Assembly (NCBI RefSeq): GCF_023921805.1
Contig: NZ_CP074197.1
Location: 2,108,001 to 2,172,000 of the forward strand
Direction of reading: 5' to 3'
DNA: 64,000 bases
DNA from: Ruminococcus sp. FMBCY1
GTDB taxonomy: Bacteria; Bacillota; Clostridia; Oscillospirales; Acutalibacteraceae
This document shows, in pieces, positions 48,944 to 57,790 of the stretch. Numbering within the stretch: the stretch's first letter is position 1; each line of letters starts with the position of its first letter. The translations under genes and the position numbers were made by a program. The notes beneath the pieces were generated by a model. The model did not search any database. It was not told the DNA's origin and was given only the letters and a program-made list of their open reading frames with translations.

Positions 48944-49396
48944 TTATGAGAAATCGGTTGTTTCTCTGTTGTTTAGGAAAATATGATGTGTGTGATAAGT
49001 AAAACTGAAAAGCATATCGGCATTTTCTTTACTGCCGTCTAAAAAGGAAATATCATCGGCAAGGATAAAAAGAATTGCTAATAACTTCTTGATATATCCA
49101 GTGTAGCAGGCATAATCTACATAAATCTTGGCGGCATATCCCTCGGCAAATTCTATCAGGTCAGCGTCAATTTCAAAACTGTTGGATAGCTCGTAAACGG
49201 TCTTGATGAATTTGTCTTTGTCAGCAATTCGCTCTTTACTTGGAACACTTCTGCGGTTCTTCTGTATAAATTTCAAAAAATCATTAGCTTCTGAAAAAGT
49301 GGGAGTGATTGCGTTGCAAGTTTCCAAATCTGTTTTGTAATCCTCAAATTTCTCTTTTTCAAACCGATTACTGAATATTATCTTTTGTTCGTCCAT
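48944..49396 (-). CDS. Unrecognised protein, 150 aa
   Basis: A soluble, mostly helical, acidic protein: IIFSNRFEKEKFEDYKTDL, EFAEGYAAKIYVDYACYTGYIKKLLAILFILADDISF, ending FSFTYHTHHIFLNNRET. No known motif is recognised. It is the only minus-strand gene between the transfer and cargo parts, converging on the transfer operon. The ribosome site is poor (AAGGA right before ATG). On this strand TATACT near 49495 could be a -10 box. Confidence 0.55.
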   Translation of the reverse strand: MDEQKIIFSNRFEKEKFEDYKTDLETCNAITPTFSEANDFLKFIQKNRRSVPSKERIADKDKFIKTVYELSNSFEIDADLIEFAEGYAAKIYVDYACYTGYIKKLLAILFILADDISFLDGSKENADMLFSFTYHTHHIFLNNRETTDFS

Positions 49397-49622
49397 TCCT
49401 TTTTACCCCTAAGTTTATTCTATGGAGATTGTTTAACTTGGCTCTTGGGTTGTGATTTGTCTTTCGCCATTAACAATCGTGAATTACTACTTTTATAGTA
49501 TAACATAAAAATAGTTGAGAATCATCACTAATAGTTGGTTTGACTTCCTTTGAGTGCGTGTGATTTGAAATCGACTTAATCTATACTGTTAGTTATGGAA
49601 ACACACTAAGGGAGGTGATGTG

Positions 49623-49958
49623 ATGAAGCTCGATACAATCGGCAAGAATATAAGAAAGTTCCGACTTGCGAAGAAATTACGCCAAGAAGATTTGGCTGAG
49701 AAAACAGATTTGACAACAAATTATATTGGTATGGTTGAGCGTGGAGAGAAAATTCCGTCACTCGAAACTTTCATAAAGATAGTAAATGCTTTAGGTGTAT
49801 CATCGGATATGGTTCTTACAGATGTTCTGGAAACGGGATATACAGTCAAGAACTCAATGCTGAATGAGAAGCTTGAAAAACTTGCTCCTGAAGATAGAAA
49901 CAGAATTTATGAAGTCATAGATACACTTGTGAAGCAGTCAAAGCAAATACTTCCATAA
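49623..49958 (+). CDS. XRE-family regulator, 111 aa
   Basis: The helix-turn-helix is at residues 5-60 (IGKNIRKFRLAKKLRQEDLAEK, NYIGMVERGEKIPSLETFIKI), followed by a helical tail that may dimerise. ATG 49623 has GGAGGTG 5 bases upstream (an in-frame GTG at 49620 is less likely). It precedes the restriction-modification block and may control it or the element; nothing in the sequence decides. Confidence 0.82.
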   Translation: MKLDTIGKNIRKFRLAKKLRQEDLAEKTDLTTNYIGMVERGEKIPSLETFIKIVNALGVSSDMVLTDVLETGYTVKNSMLNEKLEKLAPEDRNRIYEVIDTLVKQSKQILP

Positions 49959-49965
49959 AACACAG

Positions 49966-49998
49966 AAGTTCGTCCTAATCGACGAGCTTTCTTTTTTT
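49966..49998 (+). terminator. Rho-independent terminator
   Basis: AAGTTCGTC (49966-49974) pairs with GACGAGCTT (49981-49989), followed by TCTTTTTTTC. Confidence 0.75.
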
Positions 49999-50054
49999 CA
50001 GTATAAAAAATTTCTGCTATCGACAAATTTTTCGGGACTTCGACAGAGAGAATA

Positions 50055-50063
50055 TGCTATAAC
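50055..50063 (+). promoter_or_regulatory. Extended -10 promoter for the 71-aa gene
   Basis: TGCTATAAC (TG-n-TATAAC) lies about 50 bp before the ATG at 50114. No good -35 is seen, as is usual for extended -10 promoters. Confidence 0.4.
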
Positions 50064-50113
50064 AACAACTGTCAGTGATAGACACATACTAATAGACATA
50101 GGAGGAAGTAGAA

Positions 50114-50329
50114 ATGAACGACATTTTCAGAGAAATAGCGAAAGAAAATGGAACAACCGAAAAAGCAGTAAAAGAGGAAATGCATTTTGCCATTCGGGAA
50201 GCAATGAAAAGTGCTGAACCGGAAGCAATAGCTTTTTGGAAAGCGGTTGCACCGGACGGAAAAGAGCCGGCGATAGAAAAGGTCATAGCAATGATTGCTT
50301 TGAACGTTAATAATAGAATGTATAATTGA
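50114..50329 (+). CDS. Small Spo0A-C-like protein, 71 aa
   Basis: NDIFREIAKENGTTEKAVKEEMHFAIREAM, then PEAIAFWKAVAPDGKEPAIEKVIAMIAL. The order of helices (short recognition-like helix then FWK...P motif) resembles the Spo0A C-terminal DNA-binding domain, and small proteins of this kind are common in mobile elements. GGAGGAAG precedes ATG 50114. It is followed at once by a terminator, so it is transcribed alone. Confidence 0.6.
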   Translation: MNDIFREIAKENGTTEKAVKEEMHFAIREAMKSAEPEAIAFWKAVAPDGKEPAIEKVIAMIALNVNNRMYN

Positions 50330-50352
50330 GGTGCTTCGGCATCTCTTTTTTA
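50328..50352 (+). terminator. Strong rho-independent terminator
   Basis: GAGGTGC-TTCG-GCATCTC (50328-50345) with a UUCG-type tetraloop and a run of at least six T; it overlaps the stop codon of the 71-aa gene. Confidence 0.85.
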
Positions 50353-50433
50353 TTATTATTTAAAAGAGTTGCATTAGGTGTTTGTAAAAAGTGACACCTT
50401 GATAGATAAAAGTTGCGAATAAATCTCTATATC

Positions 50434-50462
50434 TTGAAAAAATAGATTGTTCATAGTATAAT
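50434..50462 (+). promoter_or_regulatory. Sigma-A promoter of the restriction-modification operon
   Basis: TTGAAA (50434-50439), exactly 17 bp, TATAAT (50457-50462). The start point would be near 50469, giving a leader of about 48 nt before the small regulator at 50517 that heads hsdR-hsdM-hsdS. Confidence 0.8.
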
Positions 50463-50516
50463 ATTAAATGAGTAACTGTAACCAAAAGGAACGGAGAATA
50501 CGAAGGAGCGTTACAG

Positions 50517-50723
50517 ATGAGAATAAGCTACAACAAACTTCAAAAACTTATGATTGATAATCAAATGAAAAGACAAGATTTAATGCGTGCTGCGGAAATT
50601 TCATCGTCTGTTGCAACAAAATTAAATAAGAATGAAACAGTATCCCTTGATGTGCTTATGAGAATTTGTAAAGTATTTCATTGCGATATTGGGGATATAT
50701 GCGAAGTTATTTTGGATGAGTGA
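50517..50723 (+). CDS. Small Cro-like XRE regulator heading the RM operon
   Basis: A 68-aa single-domain repressor: ISYNKLQKLMIDNQMKRQDLMRAAEISSSVATKL (helix-turn-helix), then VSLDVLMRICKVFHCDIGDICEVI, the YozG/HTH_26 type. AAGGAG is 9 bases before ATG 50517. It is 17 bp ahead of hsdR on one transcript, in the place of a control protein for the restriction genes. Confidence 0.85.
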   Translation: MRISYNKLQKLMIDNQMKRQDLMRAAEISSSVATKLNKNETVSLDVLMRICKVFHCDIGDICEVILDE

Positions 50724-50740
50724 ATTAAGGAGGTCTGGAT

Positions 50741-53700
50741 ATGGCAGGCAATGGTAAGCGTAATATGTTTAACGAGGCTACTCGTGTGCAAATGCCGGCA
50801 ATGGTTCATCTCACGAGAATTGGATACACCTATTTTGGAAAGATAACCGAAGATATGGCTGGGACTATTTATGACCCGGATACGAATATCTTAATCAATG
50901 TTTTCAAGGAACAATTTGTTAAACTCAATCCCGAACATAAGGGAGAAGCAGAACAGATTTTGAAAATGATAAGGCAGAAACTGGATAACGACGACCTCGG
51001 ACACAGCTTTTATAAAAGACTTTCTTCAGTTTCGCCAATCAGATTGGTGGATTTTGAAAATCCTAAGAATAATACATACCATTTTACTGCTGAATTTACC
51101 TGTAAGCGTGACCAAGATGAATTCAGACCGGATATTACTTTGTTTATAAACGGATTGCCACTTGTTTTTGTAGAAGTTAAGAAGCCGAATAATCACGGCG
51201 GTATGGTTGCAGAAAGCAAGAGAATGAATAATCAGAGATTTCCGAACAAGAAGTTTAGGAGATTTTTGAATATTACGCAGTTAATGATTTTTTCAAATAA
51301 TATGGAATATGACACAATGGGCGGCATTGTTCCTGTTCAGGGTGCGTTTTACTGTACAACAGCGAGACAATCTGCACCATTTAATTGCTTCAGAGAAGAA
51401 AATCCAACCAACTTAGATATTGCACCATATAATAAAGAATTTCCATATAAGGATACAGATAAAGAAGTAGAACGCAAAATCTTATCTGATTTCAACTGTC
51501 AGGTTATTCATAATACACCTGAATACCAGACAAATTTGGATACATATACACCGACAAACCGTGTACTTACTTCTATGTGCAGTCCTGAAAGGCTACTTTT
51601 CATTTTGAAGTATGGCATTACTTATGTCCGTTTTCAAAAAGAGGTTGACGGAAAGATTGAGGTTACAGACCAAAAACATATAATGCGTTATCAGCAGATG
51701 TTTGCTGCCTTGATTGTCAGACAAAAAATTGATGAAGGTGTAACTTCCGGTGTGATATGGCATACACAGGGAAGCGGCAAAACAGCCTTGTCTTACAATC
51801 TCACATATGTTCTCTCAGATTACTTCAGTAAGCACGAGAAGGTGGCGAAGTTCTATTTTATTGTTGACCGATTGGATTTATTGAAACAGGCATCTGATGA
51901 GTTTGAAGCTCGTGGATTGGTTGTCAAAACTGCAAATTCCCGAGCTGAACTTATGGAACAATTTCGCACCAATCAGGCACAGGAGGGAAACTCCGGCAAG
52001 CCGGAAATAACAGTTGTTAATATTCAACGATTTGAAGAAGATAGAAAAAAAGTTGACTTACCTGCATACGCAACAAATTTGCAGAGAGTTTTCATTATAG
52101 ATGAAGCACACAGAGGATATAAGCCGGAAGGCTCATTCTTAGCAAATCTTCTTGATGCAGATAAGAATGCCATTAAGATTGCGTTGACCGGAACTCCGTT
52201 GCTAAAAGAGGAACGAGAGTCGTGGAGAGTATTCGGAAACTATCTGCACACTTATTATTATGATAAATCTATCTTAGATGGATATACGCTGAAAATCATT
52301 CGAGAAGATATAGAAACTCAATATAAAGAGCGTCTTTCGGAAATCTATGAGAAACTTGAAACATTGATTGAAAAGAAAGATGTTAAGAAAAATCAGATTG
52401 TTGAACACGATAATTATGTTAAAGAACTGCTCCGGTATATTATCACTGATTTGAAACGATTTAGACAAATTCAAGGAGATAATACTCTGGGCGGAATGAT
52501 TATCTGCGAAACAAGTGAGCAGGCAAGAAAACTATTTGCTTATTTTGATGAAATCCAAAACGAACTTAATAAAACAGCTTCCTTAAAGAGCAATTTGAAA
52601 GCAGGACTTATTCTGTATGACAGTGATGATAAAGATACGAGAGATACTATTGTCAATAACTTCAAGAAAAATATGACGGTAGATATTCTTATTGTCTTTA
52701 ATATGCTGCTTACCGGATTTGACGCACCAAGATTGAAAAGACTGTATTTTGGAAGAAAGTTAAAAGACCACAATCTTTTGCAGGCAATCACAAGAGTGAA
52801 TAGACCATATAAGGATAACCGCTACGGATATGTAATTGATTTTGCTGATATTAAGCGTAATTTTGATGAAACCAATGCAGCCTATTTGAAAGAACTTAAT
52901 CGCTTCAACGACCCAAATGAAGTTGGAAAAGGTAATGAAATGGATACGTTTAAGCAGGTTATTGAAGACCCGCAGGAACTTATTCAGCAAATGCAGGAAG
53001 TGCAGCAGGTTCTTTTCAATTACACGACCGATAATGCAGAAGCGTTTAGTACCGAAATATCTACGATTGAGGATAAGCAAGAACTGCTGAAACTTAAAAA
53101 GATTTTGATTGCGGCTCGTGATTGTTGTAATTTGGTAAGAACTTTTGGCGATGATGAGCTGAAAGAAACTTTTGCAAGAATGGAACTGACAAAGTTGCCT
53201 TCTCTTATTTCAGAAGTTCAGCACCATATCGACAATATAAATCAAAAGGAACTCTTTGCAAGCGACGATACAACGAAATTGCTTGTAAATGAAGCTATGG
53301 AAGATATTACTTTCAACTTCAGTAAAATCAGCGAAGAAGAATTAAAAATTGTCGGTGGCAAAGAAAATGTTACTGAGAAATACAGAAAGACAGTTCGTGC
53401 TTTTACCCAGAATATTGACCCCGATGACCCAGAGTTTATGACATTGCAGGAAGCATTTTTGCTTCGCTTTAAGGAACACGGTTTTGAACCGAAAAGCATA
53501 ACTGAGATTGAGGAACAGGGAAAAGAACTGGAGGAAATTCTAAAAAAATTGGATGAACTTCAGAAAAAGAATAATGTATTGCTCCGTAAATATAATGGCG
53601 ACGCAAAATTTGCAAGAGTTCATAAGAGAATCCGAGAAGAAAATCTTGCTCGTAAAGCAGCTAATAAACAACCGATTGTTTCGGAATATGACGCATCAAT

Positions 53701-53926
53701 TATGGATGTTTTGAAGTCTATTAAGTCTGATATAGACCAAAAGGTCTATGACCGAAACGACATATTGAAGAAAGACGCATATTTTGAACAAACGGTTATG
53801 ACACAAATCAAATTAGGCATTGATAGGCTTGGTATAGCGAGTGCTCGTGATGACAGAAAATTTATTCAAAGTAGAATAACGAAGCAGTATCTAGACCAGT
53901 ATAATCAAACTTATTCAGTTGCATAA
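50741..53926 (+). CDS. hsdR: Type I restriction enzyme, R subunit
   Basis: A 1061-aa motor-nuclease. The N-terminal nuclease (RPDITLFINGLPLVFVEVKKPN, about 127-150) has the Asp...Glu-x-Lys set; the translocase has HTQGSGKTALSY (about 341-352), FIIDEAHRGYKPEG (about 450) and LLTGFDAPRLKRLYFGRKL and ITRVNRPY of the second RecA lobe; a coiled C-terminal region contacts HsdM. With HsdM and HsdS it pulls DNA and cuts far from unmodified sites. TAAGGAGG precedes ATG 50741. Confidence 0.95.
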   Translation: MAGNGKRNMFNEATRVQMPAMVHLTRIGYTYFGKITEDMAGTIYDPDTNILINVFKEQFVKLNPEHKGEAEQILKMIRQKLDNDDLGHSFYKRLSSVSPIRLVDFENPKNNTYHFTAEFTCKRDQDEFRPDITLFINGLPLVFVEVKKPNNHGGMVAESKRMNNQRFPNKKFRRFLNITQLMIFSNNMEYDTMGGIVPVQGAFYCTTARQSAPFNCFREENPTNLDIAPYNKEFPYKDTDKEVERKILSDFNCQVIHNTPEYQTNLDTYTPTNRVLTSMCSPERLLFILKYGITYVRFQKEVDGKIEVTDQKHIMRYQQMFAALIVRQKIDEGVTSGVIWHTQGSGKTALSYNLTYVLSDYFSKHEKVAKFYFIVDRLDLLKQASDEFEARGLVVKTANSRAELMEQFRTNQAQEGNSGKPEITVVNIQRFEEDRKKVDLPAYATNLQRVFIIDEAHRGYKPEGSFLANLLDADKNAIKIALTGTPLLKEERESWRVFGNYLHTYYYDKSILDGYTLKIIREDIETQYKERLSEIYEKLETLIEKKDVKKNQIVEHDNYVKELLRYIITDLKRFRQIQGDNTLGGMIICETSEQARKLFAYFDEIQNELNKTASLKSNLKAGLILYDSDDKDTRDTIVNNFKKNMTVDILIVFNMLLTGFDAPRLKRLYFGRKLKDHNLLQAITRVNRPYKDNRYGYVIDFADIKRNFDETNAAYLKELNRFNDPNEVGKGNEMDTFKQVIEDPQELIQQMQEVQQVLFNYTTDNAEAFSTEISTIEDKQELLKLKKILIAARDCCNLVRTFGDDELKETFARMELTKLPSLISEVQHHIDNINQKELFASDDTTKLLVNEAMEDITFNFSKISEEELKIVGGKENVTEKYRKTVRAFTQNIDPDDPEFMTLQEAFLLRFKEHGFEPKSITEIEEQGKELEEILKKLDELQKKNNVLLRKYNGDAKFARVHKRIREENLARKAANKQPIVSEYDASIMDVLKSIKSDIDQKVYDRNDILKKDAYFEQTVMTQIKLGIDRLGIASARDDRKFIQSRITKQYLDQYNQTYSVA

Positions 53927-53937
53927 AGGAGAACACG

Positions 53938-55572
53938 ATGGCAGAAACAAAAACCATAAAAGAAAAAACCGTAGAGCTGATAGACGCATTGAAAGCGACT
54001 TGTCAGACTTATGGTATGGGAAACGACGGTAATGAATACAAGATTATTACACAGGTTTTCCTTTATAAATTTCTTAACGATAAATTCGGATATGAGGTAA
54101 AGAAAGTAAGTCCTGCTTTAAAGAATGCAGAAAAGTGGGAACTTACTTATGCTGAAATGTCAGAAGATGACAGGCTTGATATTTTTGATACATTATCATC
54201 GGATATTCCACGTTTATATCCGGAACATTTGATTGCAAATCTTTGGAATCAGCAGGCAAAGGGCGATTTCGACCTGATTTTTGACAGCACAATGACAGAC
54301 ATAGCGGATAAGAATATAGATATATTTTCTACGCAAACTGCGCAGAATACAAAGATTCCGCTTTTTGAAAAACTGACGCAATATGTAACTGATGATGCTG
54401 CAAGAGCACCGTTTGCCCGTGCATTGGTAGATAAGCTTGTTAATTTCTCTTTTGAGGAAGCATTTGAGCAGCATTACGATTTCTTTGCAGATATATTTGA
54501 ATATTTGATTAAAGACTATAATACCGCAGGCGGCGGAAAGTATGCAGAGTATTATACTCCACACGCTATCGCAACGATTATGGCAAGATTACTTGTTGGT
54601 AAAGCAACTGATTTGCACAATATAGAATGTTACGACCCGTCGGCAGGGACAGGAACACTTTTGATGGCTCTTGCTCATCAAATTGGAGAAGATAAGTGTA
54701 CGATTTTTGCACAGGATATTTCACAGCGAAGCAATAAGATGTTAAAACTTAATCTTATTCTGAATGGTCTGGTATCTTCTCTTGACCACGCTATTCAGGG
54801 AGATACGCTTGTTGCTCCGTATCACAAGAGCGACAACGGTACAGAACTCAGAACTTTTGACTATGTAGTATCCAACCCTCCGTTCAAAATGGACTTTTCA
54901 GATACAAGAGAGCGAATTGCTGCAATGCCAGTTCGCTTTTGGGCTGGTGTTCCGAAAGTTCCGGCGAAGAAAAAAGAGAGTATGGCGATTTACACCCTTT
55001 TTATTCAGCACGTTCTTAATTCCCTTAAAGCAAAAGGAAAAGGTGCGATTGTTGTACCTACCGGTTTTGTAACAGCGAAATCCGGTGTCGAAAAGAAGAT
55101 ATTACAGCATATTGTAGATGAACATATCGTGTATGGCTGTATCAGTATGCCATCAAATGTATTTGCAAATACCGGTACGAATGTGTCTGTCCTGTTCTTT
55201 GATAATTCCAAAGAAACAGAAAAAGTTGTGCTGATAGACGCTTCAAAACTTGGCGAGGAATACAAAGACGGAAACAATCAGAAACGCAGACTTCGTGATT
55301 TTGAAATTGATAAAATCGTAGATACTTTCCTTAATAAAGAAGTTGTTGATGATTTCTCTGTTGCAGTCACTTATGATGAAATCAAGGAAAAGAAGTATTC
55401 CCTTTCTGCCGGACAGTATTTTGATGTAAAAATCGAATATGTGGAATTATCGCAGGACGAATTTAATGCTCGTATGACAGCATATGCAGACAAGTTGCAG
55501 GAATATTTCACAGAGGGAGACAAACTGAAAACAGAGATTATGGAGCAGTTGAAGAAGGTGAAGTATGAATAA
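53938..55572 (+). CDS. hsdM: Type I DNA methyltransferase, M subunit
   Basis: A 544-aa adenine methylase. Order: helical N-terminal domain (NEYKIITQVFLYKFLNDKFGYE), YYTPHAIATIMARLLV, motif I YDPSAGTGTLLMALAHQ (about 230-245), motif IV VSNPPFKMDFSD (about 310-320), and VVPTGFVTAKSGVEKKI. It pairs with the HsdS products encoded next. It overlaps the first hsdS by 8 bp. Compact spacing (11 bp after hsdR) with AAAGGAG. Confidence 0.95.
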   Translation: MAETKTIKEKTVELIDALKATCQTYGMGNDGNEYKIITQVFLYKFLNDKFGYEVKKVSPALKNAEKWELTYAEMSEDDRLDIFDTLSSDIPRLYPEHLIANLWNQQAKGDFDLIFDSTMTDIADKNIDIFSTQTAQNTKIPLFEKLTQYVTDDAARAPFARALVDKLVNFSFEEAFEQHYDFFADIFEYLIKDYNTAGGGKYAEYYTPHAIATIMARLLVGKATDLHNIECYDPSAGTGTLLMALAHQIGEDKCTIFAQDISQRSNKMLKLNLILNGLVSSLDHAIQGDTLVAPYHKSDNGTELRTFDYVVSNPPFKMDFSDTRERIAAMPVRFWAGVPKVPAKKKESMAIYTLFIQHVLNSLKAKGKGAIVVPTGFVTAKSGVEKKILQHIVDEHIVYGCISMPSNVFANTGTNVSVLFFDNSKETEKVVLIDASKLGEEYKDGNNQKRRLRDFEIDKIVDTFLNKEVVDDFSVAVTYDEIKEKKYSLSAGQYFDVKIEYVELSQDEFNARMTAYADKLQEYFTEGDKLKTEIMEQLKKVKYE

Positions 55573-56137
55573 AGTTAAGCTGGGAGAAATACTAAAAATT
55601 AAACACGGATTTGCGTTCAAGAGTGAAAACTATGTTGATGAGAGCGAGTATGCACTTGTCACACTTGCGAATATTTCATCAACAAATAACTTCCAATTCA
55701 ACAAAGATAAGACAACATTTTATGGGGCTTCATTTCCAAATGACTTTATCTTGAAAGAGGACGATTTAATTATGCCGCTCACAGAACAGGTTGTTGGATT
55801 ATTTGGAAATACTGCATTTGTACCTAAAATGCAAGGAATAACTTTTGTACTTAATCAGCGTGTTGGAAAGGTTGTTCCTGTTGATGACAAGGCGGATAAA
55901 TATTATCTTCATTATTTATTGGCTACGAATTTAGTGAAAGACCAACTTGAATTCAGAGCCAGCGGGACAAGGCAAAGGAATATATCACCCGATGATGTTT
56001 ATGATGTTGAAGTGTTCTTACCGGATATTACTACTCAAAGGAAAATTGGCAAATGTTTGTATGATATAGAGAAAAAAGTGAATTTGAATAATGCGATAAA
56101 CGATAATTTACCGTATCAGTCACTAATGGTGGCTTGA
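55565..56137 (+). CDS. hsdS: HsdS N-terminal half, currently truncated at recombination site A
   Basis: A 190-aa product where a full HsdS is about 400. It has one target-recognition domain (residues 1-150; ILKIKHGFAFKSENYVDESEY, then LNQRVGKVV and FRASGTRQRNISPDDVYDVEVFLPD) and the central helix TTQRKIGKCLYDIEKKVNLNNAINDNL. At INDNL (site A, 56097) it runs into antisense DNA of an hsdS end and stops after PYQSLMVA. Inverting the segment between sites A and B, or A and D, would attach a second recognition domain. Half-size HsdS can sometimes dimerise, so it may be weakly active now. Confidence 0.85.
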   Translation: MNKVKLGEILKIKHGFAFKSENYVDESEYALVTLANISSTNNFQFNKDKTTFYGASFPNDFILKEDDLIMPLTEQVVGLFGNTAFVPKMQGITFVLNQRVGKVVPVDDKADKYYLHYLLATNLVKDQLEFRASGTRQRNISPDDVYDVEVFLPDITTQRKIGKCLYDIEKKVNLNNAINDNLPYQSLMVA

Positions 56138-56173
56138 CCGTTCATTAACATAGGCAGAAGCCAGTCACGGAGT
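56097..56173 (+). repeat. Inversion repeat A (77 bp, inverted copy at 59011-59087)
   Basis: Starts with the 16-bp core TAAACGATAATTTACC (56097-56112) and continues through antisense codons for the HsdS end (LRDWLLPMLMNGQATISD). The inverted copy D at 59011-59087 differs at 6 of 77 positions. The core also occurs at 56684-56699 (minus) and 58335-58350 (plus). Confidence 0.85.
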
Positions 56174-56699
56174 GTAATCAGTGCCTGATTTTCTCTCGTA
56201 TTCTCAGAAATAATATTGAACATAGGATTTACCTGCTCATTAAAGGTTTTGAGTTTCTCAAAATCCGGAATATAAATAGGTCGGTCTTTCAATAATGGTT
56301 TTTGTAAATGCTTTAATCCTGTTCCTTGAAAGAATTTTTGGTTAAGTTCAGGCTTTATTGATACCAAAAGCAGATACAAATAATCTGACATATTGTTATT
56401 GGTAGAAATACACCAAGTATCCGTGGAATAAGCTGCTTCGCCAACATAGAATTTGACATCGGCATTACCTCCGGTATTCAAAAAGCAATTTCGTCCATTT
56501 ATAAATGGTATATCCCATTTCAAAATAGCCGAGCCACTTGTAAAAAACGGATATTCTCCGGTAGATTGCTTTGCTTCGCCTACCTGAACAGATGATTTAT
56601 CTGCTTCTATGAGTATATCTTTTAGCTTACCATTAGGCTTTTTGGAGAAAAATGTGTGCATATAAATGTCGTAAGCCATTGAAGCTAAATTATCGTTTA
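56116..56699 (-). CDS. Silent hsdS cassette (second recognition domain, inverted)
   Basis: On the minus strand this reads from site B: NDNLASMAYDIYMHTFFSKK, a target-recognition domain (YPFFTSGSAILKWDIPFI, STDTWCISTNNNMSDYLYLLL), and the HsdS end ITLRDWLLPMLMNGQATISD, stop at 56116. It has no start codon with a ribosome site, so it is not expressed in this orientation; recombination between A and B would fuse it in frame to the INDNL of the hsdS at 55565 and give a full-length subunit. Confidence 0.85.
56684..56699 (-). repeat. Inversion site B
   Basis: GCTAAATTATCGTTTA, the reverse complement of site C at 58335-58350 (exact over 16 bp) and of site A except one base. Confidence 0.85.
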
Positions 56700-56796
56700 A
56701 CATACATCCCATAACTCTTGTGGGTGGCGAGAGTTAAATCAGGGGACTACCCACTCCGTAGTCGTTCTCTAAGTTAAATAAAAGGAGAATTGACTA

Positions 56797-57780
56797 ATGA
56801 AACAAAATTTAATTACAGATGTTGTTCAGGCTATGTTACCTTTCTTGAATAACGCACAGACAGAACGCTTGCAAGAGGTATTGCAACATACACTTTTTGA
56901 TTATGAGGTAACAAAAAATGAAAGTGAAAAAGAAATCTCGGAGCAGGACTATATGGAGCTGTTCCTGTCGGCAAAGCGAATTGAGGGCTGTTCCGAGAAA
57001 TCTCTTAAATACTACAAAGCAACTATCGAAATGATGATTGCAACCGTCGGCAAAAGCGTAAAGCACATTGAAACTGACGACATAAGGCGATACCTGACCG
57101 AGTATCAGGAAAAGAAAAAATCAAGCAAGGTTACGATTGATAATATCCGCCGTATTCTTTCAAGCTTCTTTTCGTGGCTTGAGGACGAGGACTATATATT
57201 GAAAAGTCCTGTCAGGCGAATACATAAGGTCAAAACCGGCACGAACATTAAAGAAACATACTCCGATGAAGCGTTGGAGCTTATGAGAGATAACTGCACC
57301 GAGCCGAGAGATTTGGCAATGATTGATATGCTGGCTTCAACGGGTATGCGTGTCGGAGAAATGGTGTTGCTCAACAGAAATGATATTGATTTTAACGAGC
57401 GAGAATGTATCGTGTTCGGTAAAGGCAACAAAGAACGAGTGGTCTATTTTGACGCAAGGACAAAGATACACTTACAGAATTACTTAAACAGCAGAACCGA
57501 TGATAACCCGGCACTTTTTGTATCGCTGAAAGCACCGCACGAAAGGCTAAAAATCGGCGGTATAGAAACAAGGCTCAGAGAATTTGGAAAGCAATTAGGA
57601 TTGCACAAGGTACACCCACACAAGTTCAGGCGTACCCTTGCAACTATGGCAATAGACAAAGGAATGCCCATTGAGCAACTGCAACAGCTCTTGGGGCATA
57701 GGAAGATAGATACGACCTTGCAGTATGCAATGGTAAAACAAAGCAATGTAAAAATTGCACATAGGAAATATATCGGATAA
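56797..57780 (+). CDS. Tyrosine recombinase (invertase of the hsdS locus)
   Basis: A 327-aa XerC/D-like recombinase. The SAM-like core-binding domain is at 50-150; the catalytic set is complete: Arg in STGMRVGE (about 189), Lys in GKGNKERVV (about 215), HPHKFRR (HxxR, about 275), LGHRKIDTTLQY (His about 300, Tyr-nucleophile about 309). It sits between sites B and C inside the inverting region. AAAGGAG precedes ATG 56797; a GTGGGT/ACCCAC hairpin lies in the 97-bp spacer before it. Its place strongly suggests it inverts the hsdS parts; no phage or other integrase target is near. Confidence 0.92.
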   Translation: MKQNLITDVVQAMLPFLNNAQTERLQEVLQHTLFDYEVTKNESEKEISEQDYMELFLSAKRIEGCSEKSLKYYKATIEMMIATVGKSVKHIETDDIRRYLTEYQEKKKSSKVTIDNIRRILSSFFSWLEDEDYILKSPVRRIHKVKTGTNIKETYSDEALELMRDNCTEPRDLAMIDMLASTGMRVGEMVLLNRNDIDFNERECIVFGKGNKERVVYFDARTKIHLQNYLNSRTDDNPALFVSLKAPHERLKIGGIETRLREFGKQLGLHKVHPHKFRRTLATMAIDKGMPIEQLQQLLGHRKIDTTLQYAMVKQSNVKIAHRKYIG

Positions 57781-57790
57781 GGAGAAAAGG